The notes under the pieces were generated by a model. That model was not told the origin of the DNA, did no database searches, and saw only the letters and a program-made list of their open reading frames with translations. This document shows positions 46,900 to 57,477 of a DNA stretch of 64,000 nt, one piece after another. The translations under genes were made by a program, and so were the position numbers. The DNA comes from Laguncularia racemosa (Eukaryota > Streptophyta > Magnoliopsida > Myrtales > Combretaceae). The stretch lies in contig JBBMOL010000039.1 of the NCBI GenBank assembly GCA_037954665.1, forward strand, positions 2,170,001 through 2,234,000. Reading direction: 5' to 3'. How positions within the stretch are numbered: the first letter of the stretch is position 1; the number at the start of each line of letters is the position of its first letter.

Positions 46900-47578
46900 C
46901 TTCCTTGTCTACCTCACTCTTTGGACACTGAGCTGAACTCAGTTGAAGTGACCTGCAAGTGGAGAGTAAATAGCTTTTGCTTTGCTCATGTTGAATCTCT
47001 CTAACACCTTCTCAATATACCTCACTTGTGATAACCACAATTTTTTGCTCTTCTTGTCTCTAATAATCCTCATACCTAGAGTCTTTCATAGAGAAGGACT
47101 TACTCAATGCAATCTTCAGTTCTTTGATCTGCTTGACATCCTTGCCAATAATCAGCATATCATCTACATAAAGTAGCAACATAATGAACTCACCACTAGT
47201 TGACTGTTTAATGAAGACACAATGGTCTGTAGCAGTCCTGATATAACCCTGATCAATCATGAAGGACTCAAACTTCTTGTACCACTGCCTTGGAGCTTGT
47301 TTCAGTTCGTATAAACTCTTCTTCAGTCTGCAAACAAGATTCTCCTTCCCCTTGATCTTGAACCCTTCAGGCTGCTCCATATAGATCTCTTCCTCTAGTT
47401 CACCATGGAGGAATGCTGTCTTCACATCCATCTGCTCAACCTCTAGATTCATTCTAGCAGCAATACTAAGCACAACCCTGATAGATGACATCTTCACCAC
47501 AGGTGAGAAAATCTCTTCAAAGTCGACCCCCTTCTTCTGACCGAACCTCTTCACAACCAGCCTTGCCTTGTACCTTAG
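46900..47578 (-). pseudogene. Copia reverse transcriptase, main part (compound element)
   Basis: 47554-47060: RFGQKKGVDFEEIFSPVVKM, QMDVKTAFLHGELEEEIYME, LVCRLKKSLYELKQAPRQWY, then the catalytic LLLYVDDMLIIG and FSMKDSR. Motif spacing is normal and YVDD is intact. A frame change near 47060 and a stop between this and the upstream block (about 47576-47580) break it. Confidence 0.92.
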
Positions 47579-48820
47579 CTAAGAAGTACTTTCATCAGTC
47601 TTCAATCTATATACCCATTTATTCCTTAGAGGTCTCTTGCCCTTAGGCAGTTCAACTAAGTCATAGGTCTTGTTCTCATGCAAGGATTTTATCTCCTCTT
47701 GCATGGCTTTCACCCATTCTTTCTTCTTTTCATGAGTCATTGCTTCCTCATAACATTCAGGTTCTCCCCCATAAGTAATCATCACATACTCATTTAGACT
47801 ATATCTCACTGATGGTCTTCTATCTCTAGAAGATCTCCTCACCTCAGCCTGCTGTTGTGGCTCTTGTAACTCATTACCTGAGTCCTCTATAAATCTTCTA
47901 TCAGTAAGATCAGATAAAGGTGCAGGGTCTACATTTGTGGGAATCTGACCTAAAGATGCTTGCTTCTCAGTCTTTTCCATATCTTCAACTGTTTGGTCTT
48001 CTATGAAAACCACATCTCTGCTCCTAATAATCTTCTTATCAATAGAGTCCCACAATCTGTACTCATACTCATCATGTGCATATCCAAAGAAAATACATTG
48101 CTTGGAGTTGGCATCAAGCTTTGCTCTCTCATCCTTTGGAATGTGCATAAAAGCCCTGCAACCAAAGACTCGTAAGTGATTGTAAGATATATCTTTACCT
48201 GTCCAAACCTTTTCTGGGATATCACCATCCAGAGCATATGAGGGAGAAAGATTTATCAAATCAACAGCTGTCCTCATAGCTTCACCCCAAAATGACTTAA
48301 GCAGCTTAGCCTGAGATAACATGCACTTCACTCTCTCAGTGATAGTGCGATTCATTCTTTCTGCAACACTATTCTGTTGTGGTGTCTTTGGGACTATCTT
48401 CTCTAGTTTTATCCCATGATCAGCGCAATACTGTTCAAACGGGCCTCTATACTCCCCACCATTGTTTGTCTTGACACATATCAACTTCCTACTGGTCTCA
48501 CGCTCCACTCTAGAGTGAAACTGTTTGAATACATTCAAAACCTGATCTTTGGACTTCAATGCATAAGTCCAGAGCTTCCTAGAGTAGTCATCAATAAATG
48601 TAACAAAATACATTACACCACCCATTGTTAAATCCTTCATATAACACACATCTGTATGAACCAAATCTAATATATGAGTTTTTCTAATGGGTGTATTTCT
48701 TTGAAAACTAACTCTGTGTTGTTTACCAGCTAAACAGTTAGTGCATGGTTTTAAAGAAGTACCTTTCAAATCTCGTAGAAGCTTCTTCTTCATAAGCATC
48801 TGGAGTCCTTTCTCACTCAT
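47579..48820 (-). pseudogene. Copia integrase and start of reverse transcriptase (compound element)
   Basis: 413 open codons. Pre-integrase zinc segment CTNCLAGKQHRVSF; integrase catalytic region ILDLVHTDVCYM, then VKTNNGGEYRGPFEQYC where the usual TDNGGEY has Asn instead of the second catalytic Asp, and NSVAERMNRTITERVKCML with the catalytic Glu. Then HLRVFGCRAFMHIPKDER, an acidic linker, and the RT start EEAMTHEKKKEWVKAMQEE to KWVYRL. The D-to-N change alone should abolish integration. The upstream stop is at about 48840. Confidence 0.93.
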
Positions 48821-48838
48821 GTGCCCAAGCTGTCTATG

Positions 48839-49282
48839 CTACATCTCTACAGTAGCATCATTAGTCAAGTTCAATTCACCTTTACTTAGCTTTGCTGGCA
48901 TTAAGTAAAGTGTGTTATCCTTTCTGCCTTTTGCTACAATCAGAGACTCTTTCGTGAGCTTCCAATTACCATCACCAAAGTAGCTGTGAAAGCCTTCATT
49001 ATCTAATTTTCCTACTGAGATTAGGTTCAAGCGGATATCTAGTACATGTCTCACATCCTTGAGAACGAGTTTACAGCCTGTATTAGTTTCCAAGATTATG
49101 CTTCCAATGCCTATAATCCTTGAGATTTCATTATTTCCCATCCTAACATTACCATAATCACCAGCAGTGTAGGATGAGAAAAACTCGCCATGTGCTGTCA
49201 CATGAAAAGAGGCACCAGAACCAACTACCCAGTCACTGTCATGACCAGCAAGACTAACACAACCCTCATCCCATGTAACCAC
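48839..49282 (-). pseudogene. Copia protease region (compound element)
   Basis: Reads DWVVGSGASFHVTAHGEFFS: the aspartic protease core, normally D-S-G, is G-S-G, so the catalytic Asp is lost. It continues VRMGNNEISRIIGIGSIIL, LVLKDVRHVLDIRLNLISVG and DNTLYLMPAK, typical of the protease to pre-integrase stretch. It ends at a stop just before HRQLGHMSEKGLQ. Confidence 0.9.
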
Positions 49283-50131
49283 TATCTCACCATTTTCTGC
49301 TGCAGTGGTGTCTTCATCTGAATCATCAGCTTTTCCTTACTTTTTCTTCCACAGCCTACATTCTTTCTTGTAATGTCCTGGCTTGTCACAGAAAAAACAT
49401 TTAATGTTCTTTCTGCCCCTTGATTTAGATCTCCCCATTGACTTATTTGTTCTGTCAGATTTTTCATTCTTTCCTCTATTCTTGCTTCTACCCCTCCTAT
49501 CATACTTGTCTGTGACAAGTGCCCTGGATTCAGAACCAGTACCCAAATCTTTCCTTCAGGCTTCTTCATTGATTAAACTGTCCTTAACCATAGACAAGGT
49601 CAAGGTTCCATATGGAGCTGAATTACTAACTGATACTACAAGAGTGTCCCAACTCTCAGGTAATGAGCTCAACAATAGGAGTGCTTGGATCTCATCCTTA
49701 AGCACAAGCTTCATTGCAGTCAATTGATTCACGAGTCCCTAAAAATCATTTAAATGCTCTAACATAATCGAGCCTTCCCTGTATTTCAAATTAACTACCC
49801 TTCTTATCAAAGATGTTTTATTCAGGACAGTTTGTCTTTCATACATAGACTCTAATTTCTTCTATAGGATACCAGCCCTAGTCTCCTGAGCAACATGATG
49901 ATACACACTCTGATCAACCCATTGTCTAATGTATCCTACAGTCTTTCTATGTAGTATCAACCACTCTGCATCAAATTTATCTTGTGGCTTTGCAACATCA
50001 CCACCTAGAGGCAAATACAAATCTTTGCAGTATAACAAATCTTCCATCATCGACTTCCAAATAGAGTAATTAAAAGAGTTAAGTTTAATCATCGTACCTG
50101 AAGATTCAACCATGTCTGTGATTGAAAACAC
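49283..50131 (-). pseudogene. Copia gag (compound element)
   Basis: The start Met at 50131 or 50113 lies shortly after the PBS. 50131-49862: IKLNSFNYSIWKSMMEDLLY, LYLPLGGDVAKP and VYHHVAQETRAGIL, a UBN2-type gag start. After stops it reads RRVVNLKYREGSIMLEHLND and LLLLSSLPESWDTLVVSV. The zinc knuckle CFFCDKPGHYKKEC is at about 49400-49350, within a Lys/Arg/Ser-rich stretch. Three or more stops. Confidence 0.9.
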
Positions 50132-50173
50132 AAAACCCTAATTTTCTTTTGAAACTTGGTGCTCCGATACCAA

Positions 50174-50292
50174 TGTTGGGTGCTATTAGGCCTTCTCTAC
50201 CCCAAAAGCTAGCTCATGAGGTAAGGCTTTCCCTCACACTTATCAAGTGGCACCCATGCCCCTCCACAACCGATGTGGGATTTTACCCAACA
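50174..50292 (-). repeat. Fourth 119-bp TRIM LTR, joined directly to the copia PBS and gag leader
   Basis: Matches the LTRs at 44650-45181. On its inner side the minus strand reads TTGGTATCGGAGCACC, i.e. PBS and then the copia leader instead of the 88-bp TRIM internal domain. AATTT after 50292 completes the target duplication. Confidence 0.9.
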
Positions 50293-51000
50293 AATTTTAA
50301 TCATATCAAAACATAGATTCAATTTATAAAGTTACAGAAAAGTGCTATAAGACTATTTTTCATAAACATTACAAGTTACCCTAAAATAATCAATACAGTT
50401 GAATTTATAAGAATAACATCATTATAAATATGAAATTAGACTTCACTTTTCATTTGAAAAATAGCTCCTTTTGTTCCTTAAGGCTTTATATTCAAAATTG
50501 CAGGAGATTATAGTTTCATAGTTCATATTTAATGGATAATCGTTAGGCTTTATATCATTGAAACTTGCATAGTTTCATTATAATGGAGCTCATTGTAAAA
50601 CTTAAATATGAAATTTGCATAGTTATAAATATATACACATATTACTATAATTTCATATTTAGAGGACTAAGACTTACCTTATAAAGCTTGGATCATACTG
50701 TGGACGGTCATGTTTGAGTAGGAAATGGTGATGCCTACTTCTAATGGAGGACCACAAGACTTAGTTGGGGCCTCTGTTGAAATTTGATTTAAGCATGGTA
50801 TTTGTGGTTTGTTCCAAACCTACCATCCTTACATGCAAATAAGCTAAACCAAGTGCTCCTTCAAAAGAATATGATAATGCATGACAATCCACTTGTAGCT
50901 TGTGCTCATAATCTCATCTCAATCAAATTTATGAATTGAGGAGTAACAGATAGATAATTATCATACTATTCTTTTTCTAATACTTTCAAGTAAATAGATA
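50293..51000. other. Intergenic AT-rich DNA
   Basis: No coding frame, RNA gene or repeat recognised. Confidence 0.5.
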
Positions 51001-51509
51001 GTAAATATCGTATCTTAAGTGGTATACCTTAGGTGTCACTTTAATAAACCTCTTGGGTGTAATTTGCAATTTTCCATACTGAAATTCCCTACCACAAATA
51101 GAACCCAAAAATTTTACTTTTATTAATTTTATATAAATAAATTACTCTACCGTAGAGTTTGTGTAATCACTCAAATTAAGATTTTATTTAATATAAATTA
51201 TAAAGGAGAGATAAGGTAAAAAACGTAATTTCATAAGAATTGGGGGTAATTTTATCTTTTTACAATCAGGGTATATAAGCTCATTTCTAACCTAAAGTGT
51301 CTGCTTTTGCCATTTTCCACAATGACAAGAATAGGAAAAAAGAAAAAGCTCTCAAAACACGACCTTCCAAAACAGACATGAAGAACATGAAAAATCAATC
51401 GATTAAGGATTATATTTGCGTAAACTTAGAAGTATTCCAATCCATGTAAATTAATTAGAATTGAATGAATTGGTAAAAAAAAAAAATTAGGGTTTGTGAA
51501 TGGGCACAA

Positions 51510-51775
51510 AAAGATATATGGCCTTCCAAAACAACCATGTTTCACCCTGTGTTAGACTCAAATTGTATAGAAAGATACACAACCTTCCAACATGGCCATG
51601 TCTCACCTCATGTTAAATCCAGACTATACAAAAAGATACATGGTCCCCCAACATGGTTGTGTCCCACCCTATGTCAAAATATAAAATACACAAAAAAGTA
51701 CATGGCCTCTAGCACGACCATGTATTGTCCCATGTCAAGTTACATAGCCTCTAACATGGTTGTGTTGAGTTGAAA
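51510..51775. repeat. Minisatellite, about 65-bp unit
   Basis: Four units with the phrases GATACATGGCC, CCAACATGGCCATGT and CCCACCCTATGTC, about 60-70 bp apart and moderately diverged (near 51520, 51583, 51645 and 51705). Units carry imperfect inverted words (ACATGG...CCATGT). Confidence 0.7.
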
Positions 51776-52129
51776 CATATCCTAGTTGTTTTACTTTGTT
51801 GAGATACAATTCTAAGAGCATGTAATTAAGAACATGTATAAGTTTGGAGAAATCGTGAAGTTGTAAAAGTATGAGGAAATCAAATTTTTGCAATCTAGGT
51901 ACGTATAACTTATGTGTTTCTTGTGATTCTTTAAGTTAGTGTATATAATGAAATTGATTAAGTTGTAAGGATCATGATTAATTGTTTAAGTGAATGTTAT
52001 ATGTGCTTAGCTCGACCTAAGGGCCTATAGTAGCAGATCCCTAAAGAACACCCTAATGATCTTGTATGACATTATCCCTAGTGAAGTCATGTTTAGAAAT
52101 TATTTGGGTTGGTTTAAGGTTTAAACGAT

Positions 52130-52345
52130 CATGGATGTGGGGCCCGCAATGGCAGTTTTCATCATCAAGTTCAAATGGTTAAGTATTCATGAGTGTGACA
52201 CCCGTAGTAGCAGTTTCCATGACCAAGTTTAAGTATTAAGTGTTCATAAGTGTAAGGCTCGTAGTAACAATTCTCATCACCAAGTTTAAGTAGTTAAGTG
52301 TTCATGGATAGGGGCCTATAGTAGCAATTCCTATCACCAATTCAA
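52130..52345. repeat. Minisatellite, about 60-bp unit
   Basis: Four units of the form GTTCATGAGTGTGAGGCCC, GTAGTAGCAGTT, CATCACCAAGTTTAAGT, starting near 52130, 52186, 52245 and 52300. Moderately diverged. Confidence 0.7.
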
Positions 52346-52948
52346 TGACCTGGTGTTTGAAATGTGTTGAGGGGGTCGTAAGTACTCTAATTTTGTTTGT
52401 GGACTTAAGAATATCATGAACTAGTTTATTGCTGTTTAAGTTTTGCATAATGCATGTGATTTAAGTTCCTACTTGTTCATGCATATGTGTTTATGTTATA
52501 CGTATTAGGCATTAACTCACCCTTTGGAGATTATTATTATTTTTAAATGCTTGTACAAACGCATAGGTTAACCATAATGATGATTTAGGAGTAGATGTGC
52601 AAGAGGGAGAGGAATAAGAGTTTCATTATTATTATGGTAACTAGACTTCAATAGGAATTGTATTACATAGATGTAGTGAGCATTGAGATATCGGAAGAAA
52701 ATGGATTAGTGTTTATGAATATTCCAATATTTTAATTTTTAAATTATAGATTTTATATTAAATTGGTTTCAAGGTTTGAAGGATGATTGAGATGTAATCA
52801 TATTGTGTGGTAGTATTACATATATTAAATTAAGATTACAGAATTTGCAAGTTTAAATTATTTTAGAGTAATTTCAAAACCTCAACATGTTCTTGTATAA
52901 TAAAGACACGTAACAACCAGTAATGCTCCTCGGTTTTGGGACATTACA

Positions 52949-53445
52949 GTATGCATTACTTACTTTTGATAATCTATCATTATAAATGCATACATATGTT
53001 AATATCCATGTGTTTCTAATAAATTCTTAATACTTCATAGATATTTATTATTTTAGATTACAAGTTAAATATCTCTAGTATTTTTTTATGTCTCTATACT
53101 TAAATTTCGAATCTCTAATAGATAAAGGACTATACCTATAAACTTAAAATATATAACAATAATTGAGTTTTACTAAACTCATTTTGAAATTTTAAATTAA
53201 TAGGATTGCTTCGTCTGACTGTTGAGCACATTTTCAAAAATCCTAAGATTGAGTAACAAGTATTCTAACTTTCGATCCTCTCAGATTCCACCATGCAATT
53301 TGATTGTGTATCGGTCTTCTTTTTTATTTCCTATATTCCCTTACACATGATTATGATAAAAGGTTCTAATAAAACCCAACTAATATATATATATATAATT
53401 TTAAAGTTATGAGTGGCTATTCCTAAGTTAGTATGTTGTAAATTC
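52949..53445. other. Intergenic AT-rich DNA
   Basis: Nothing recognisable; a short TA run at about 53385-53397. Confidence 0.5.
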
Positions 53446-53643
53446 GGGTTATTAAATTATTCATGCATGAGGTCACGTGCTCCAAGCTGCTTGCTGTTAT
53501 TGTTCATTGTTGTGTTGTATTGTTGTTCTATTTCATTTTTTTCTGTTTTGTATAATTTTACAAAAACCTGTGCTAAGTCTAGACATTTAATAAGGTAGAA
53601 GTAGACTTAGTCAGTATCAATCGGTTAAGTCAAGTATTTACGA

Positions 53644-54391
53644 TAAGGTTATTAAATTTACGATTCTATTTAGAATTGTTAAAAAGTTTATAAAATCAGA
53701 TTATTGAATCAAAACATAAAAATATAATTTTTTATAACTTATATAAAATAATTTTAAAATTTTATAAATTTATTTACTATAATTATTAAAAACATGAAAT
53801 ATAAAATGAAAATAAATAAATTCAATATAAACTTCAATTACAACCCATAATAAAAGTTATATACTTATAGTAAATATAAATTATCATAATTTATTATACC
53901 AATGCATAAAACTATAATATGAATAATAGTATCAATATGAAATGTATTACGATATAAATTATAATAATAAAACACAAAGCTAAAAAAAAAAATCAACTCT
54001 TTTTTATCATTAAAAGTAAAAAACCATAGTCAACTCTCTCATCACCATAATCATCATCACTGCCATCTTCATCATCAATATCAACATTATTATTGATACT
54101 ACTATTAATAATATCCTTATATTTTATTTTCAAGTCTTTCAAAGAACCAATTCTATTCATATTTTGTGAAAGCAAAGTTGTATCATTTAATTTTTAGCCC
54201 ATTTAACTTTAATAGGTAAAAATGGTAAATCAAATTAAAAATATAAAATTCTACCAATTTTATACATAGACTTGTGATTTTACCATAAATTTATATAGAA
54301 ACGATTTTATATCTGAGTTAACTCAAAAATATATTCTAAAATCGTAAACTTGTAAAATTGTATGAATAGAATTATGATTTTGATAACTATG
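53644..54391 (-). mobile_element. hAT-type MITE, copy 2
   Basis: 748 bp, reverse-orientation relative of 35634-36342. The ends TAAGGTTATTAAATTTACG and (reverse of right end) CATAGTTATCAAAATCATAA are imperfect inverted repeats. The flanks ATTTACGA (53636-53643) and GTTAACAA (54392-54399) match 5 of 8, consistent with an old 8-bp duplication. The repeat unit it entered resumes right after it, which confirms the borders. The Asp-rich open frame at 53993-54175 is low complexity and not a transposase. Confidence 0.75.
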
Positions 54392-54475
54392 GTTAACAAA
54401 GTTCAAGGAGGAGAATTAACAAAAAGCCATTACTTTGGGAAAACTGCAACTAACATGTTTTTATACATGTTAGAT

Positions 54476-55254
54476 ATATATCTATATGCATGTGTATTAG
54501 TATGGAGTGTCATCACGTTGCGAAAATCTAACCTTCAACTTATCCTAAATTTCCTTAACAAAGTTCATGTAGATCACAGTAAAAGCAATCGGAAGTGATA
54601 TGGATCTCAGAAGCCAAGCCATAGTCAAATTGTTGCATCTACTCCAAATCGGAAAGATAGCATCATCCTTTGGCAATATAAGAATTGAACCATCAACAAA
54701 ATCGGCTTTGTTACAAATTAACAAAGCCAAAAGAAAATATCAACTCCAAGTATTGTAGTTTAATCTAGTTAGAATCAGAGTGAAGGAAATTGAATTTTGT
54801 GAATTAGAATGAGGAATGTAGAAGGGTGATGAAACGTTTTCTAACGGCGAAACAATCATTATTGATTCCAAGAAAGCGGAAGAAAATTAGTGCTCAAATA
54901 CCATGATGAAGATTAAAGAAATAAATGCCAAGATGGATGAAGTAATCTACAAAACGTGATTAGTTTGATGCAATTCTGCAAAACATGATGAGTTCTTGTA
55001 CAATGAACTCTAGAAGGAAAGAAAGAAAAGGTAAAATACAAAAAATGTTCTTGAGCTATATCATAGAAGAAGGAAGAAGAAAAAAGAAAAATGGAAAGCA
55101 AATCTCCAACTGTTAAAAGTAAATCAGGAAAAAATTAATCATGGTTCAGCTATATTATAGTATATATATGCTCTTGTACTATTTATTCTATACTGTTACT
55201 AGACTAATGTACACATGCTATACGAACATACACACACGAAACACTATACTAATA
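54476..55254 (-). pseudogene. Copia gag N-terminal fragment with PBS and LTR
   Basis: On the minus strand the frame 54730-54545 reads NKADFVDGSILILPKDD, IFPIWSRCNNLTMAWLLRSI and IAFTVIYMNFVKEI, then DKLKVRFSQRDD: a UBN2-type copia gag start. Upstream on the same strand a PBS (TGGTATTTGAGC, 54892-54903) and then an AT-rich LTR-like segment from 54904. It lies inside the 750-bp repeat unit; flanking TATACATG / TAATACATG may be the remains of a target duplication. The rest of the element is missing. Confidence 0.7.
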
Positions 55255-55989
55255 TACACACGTATATAATACATGAATGAAATGACAAAATGGCAACTTC
55301 TAATTTTGTCACTAACACAGTTATTTTAAAATTGTTGGGTGACCCAAACCCTTAGTACAAAATAGGAAATAGTGGAAGAAAGACCAACAAAGCACACACG
55401 AGCACAACGACTCCATATTATTCAAGATCGTATAACAAACTGGTAACAAAGCCGGCAGTTAAGGAGGAATTGAAGAAATTGATGCTGCAATTTGAAGCTT
55501 TGTGGAGTTGTATGAGGAGTACCACATAAGAATGGAGGCACACTAGGATCAACTGTGGCGATAACCGCAAGGAAGTTTTGATACATTGGAATTGGTGTTC
55601 TCCAACTGATGTTGTGTTTCATTTGTGTGTTTGTTGTGTAATTTTATTGAACCTTGTTTCGAGTCTGGATGTGTTGTAGGGTAGACGTAGACTTGGTCAG
55701 TTTCTGTTACATGAATCAAGTGTTAGTGGAGTTCATGAAGGAGAATTGATAGGTAGCAAGTACTTTGAAAAAACTGCAGTTTGCATGTACTCAAACGTGA
55801 ACGAAATGACAGTTTGGCAATTCCTGAGATCGTTATACTCACTCTATACCGACCCCAAACACATTAACAAAATAGGAAAGGAAGGAAGAATGACCTGCAA
55901 AATAAATAGAGCACAACTATTCCATATTATCCGTAACAAGTTTTGTGAATGGATATTGAGTATTTCCATTGCAGTATCTTTTGCATAAT

Positions 55990-57290
55990 TATAATGTCAC
56001 TCTTCTTTGAGCCTTCACTGTTTTGACTTAATTGGTTTTTATTTTTATTTTTCTTTTTCACGTTGTATGACATCATAATTTCTGTCTTTAACTCCTTGTT
56101 CTATATAATTCGATTGAGCCTTCCGCATTCCCCCCATAACATAGTTATCACAGCCTAATGAAACACCCCAGTAAATGACCTCCGCCTCTATACTAGAGGC
56201 CTATTCATACCCTTGTCGGTCACACATGGTGATGTGCCATTGCTGCGCTTAAGCTTGTTTGCATTTTGCATTGCCTATTTCAATTGCATTATTTATCCAT
56301 AGCTTTTGGAACTCAAGATAAGAGAGCACAAACTAGTGAATGCTGGAAGGGAAGGATAGTTGGACTCTTTGAATCACAACAGTAATTTGTTGCTGCAATT
56401 GCAATGAAGTCCGTAAGTGCTTCCTTACAAAGGAAGCTAGTTCTCTTGACCGCATTTTATCGACTCCCATGCATGAGCGGTGGTGACAACTCGGCAATCC
56501 AACGACATTCTGAACCAACATAGGCAAGTCATTAATCAATTTACTTTAGGAGTGGAGCTCGGGCCCGATGCAGATAACAAACCCAGCAGGATGACAGTGA
56601 CGAACTTTAGAATGGGCAATAGGATGTCTTCCGAGTGAGAATATCGTGAAATTAGGTGTGTAAGAATATAGTTAAACTATGGCCGTGCCCTTCTCAAAAA
56701 AACAGAATCATCAAACAGATTGGCTTTAAGAGACTAGGCACAGTGGAATCAGGACTGCAGACCTTTCATATGCTAACTAGGAGCACTAATCAGTTAGGAA
56801 CAGGAATTATGCAACAAAATGAGATGCTACCATAGGCAAAGGATAGTAAACAACTATACAGTTGGCTGCACATAGCAAAAGAAATGACACTTTGGCACTG
56901 TCTGTGAGAGATGCTTAGGGTCCTTTCCGCTGCTACTGCTAGGATATCTATGCGGGAATGAAGAATTTCGTGCAATAAGTCTCACATTTATGAAAGCAAG
57001 AAACGACGCTGCACCTCTAGGCAGAATCAAATTTATTGCGTTGCATGATATGAAAGCATATCGAAACAGGATCAGTATTAGTTGTTAGGTGTTTAGAGTT
57101 AAGTAGCCATAACATTCTAGAAATTGAGCACTGAATGCAGGAACACTAGACTGAATGTAATGTATAAATAGACAGATAAGGTTGCAAGAAACTACATCCC
57201 CTGAACTTGCAGTCAGACCTAAGAATTAAACATTCCCTAGACACACTGACAAAAACTACGTGGGCATCTAGAGCAGTCCGAGCTACCACT
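55990..57290. other. Intergenic region, gene-like composition but unassigned
   Basis: Between the last repeat unit and the RHM 3' end. Base composition is closer to that of RHM than to the transposon-rich DNA. Open frames on the minus strand (56333-56539 and 56790-56975) have no domain I recognise and no clear splice context. Could be a non-coding transcript, a remote exon or a decayed gene. Confidence 0.4.
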
Positions 57291-57299
57291 GGTGCCTGG

Positions 57300-57477
57300 C
57301 ATAACAACTAAAAATTTGGAGCTAAATAGATAAATAATGATGAAAAATAAATAGAATGACAAACAATAAATAAAAACCCCTGACAGCCAAAGTGAGTGTA
57401 GAAACTACTCACAATGTCCAGTTTCTTCAATGCTTCTCTGGTGAGCACCCTAAACTACACTGACATGCAAGAGCCTA
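57300..57477 (-). other. 3' UTR of RHM
   Basis: After the stop, the minus strand runs through GC-moderate sequence into TTTTTATTTATTG and CTATTTATTTTTCATC, A/T-rich downstream signals around 57310-57380. The exact cleavage site cannot be set. Confidence 0.5.

Larger units (their letters stand above)
44650..50292 (-). mobile_element. Compound TRIM-copia element bounded by one target-site duplication
   Basis: AATTT occurs at 44645-44649 and again at 50293-50297, immediately outside two matching 119-bp LTRs. Inside, along the + strand: LTR, 88-bp internal, LTR, 88-bp internal, LTR, 40-bp internal remnant, a copia leader/gag fragment (45222-45573), one 628-bp copia LTR (45574-46201), a copia PPT-RH-RT-IN-PR-gag on the minus strand (46202-50131), a leader/PBS, and the fourth 119-bp LTR (50174-50292). 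A simple nested insertion would leave two copia LTRs and its own duplication; neither is present. Recombination of a one-LTR circle fits better (see findings). Confidence 0.85.
51000..52948 (+). repeat. Probable isolated retrotransposon LTR with two internal minisatellites
   Basis: A TATA element (GTATATAAGC, 51271-51280) is followed by transcript-like sequence, two minisatellite blocks, and a terminus TTTTGGGACATTACA ending at 52948, resembling plant gypsy LTR ends. I could not find the matching 5' end, a partner LTR or a target duplication, so the left edge is a guess and the call is tentative. No coding capacity. Confidence 0.4.
53446..55980 (+). repeat. Further copies of the 750-bp gypsy-derivative unit, interrupted by two insertions
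   Basis: 53446-53643 matches the unit start (CATGCATGAGGTCACGTGC, GTAGACTTAGTCAGTATC); 54392-54475 the middle (AGTTCAAGGAGGAGAATTAA, AAAACTGCAACT); 55255-55980 the remainder plus most of another unit (TTAGTACAAAATAGGAAAT at about 55352, GTAGACTTGGTCAGT at about 55688, TTAACAAAATAGGAAAGGA at about 55862). The second unit lacks the chromodomain-tail portion. Insertions are the MITE at 53644-54391 and a copia gag fragment at 54476-55254. Confidence 0.75.

Noticed and set aside
53993..54175. Asp-rich 60-codon frame
   Set aside because: Low-complexity product of CATCATC-type repeats inside a non-autonomous MITE.
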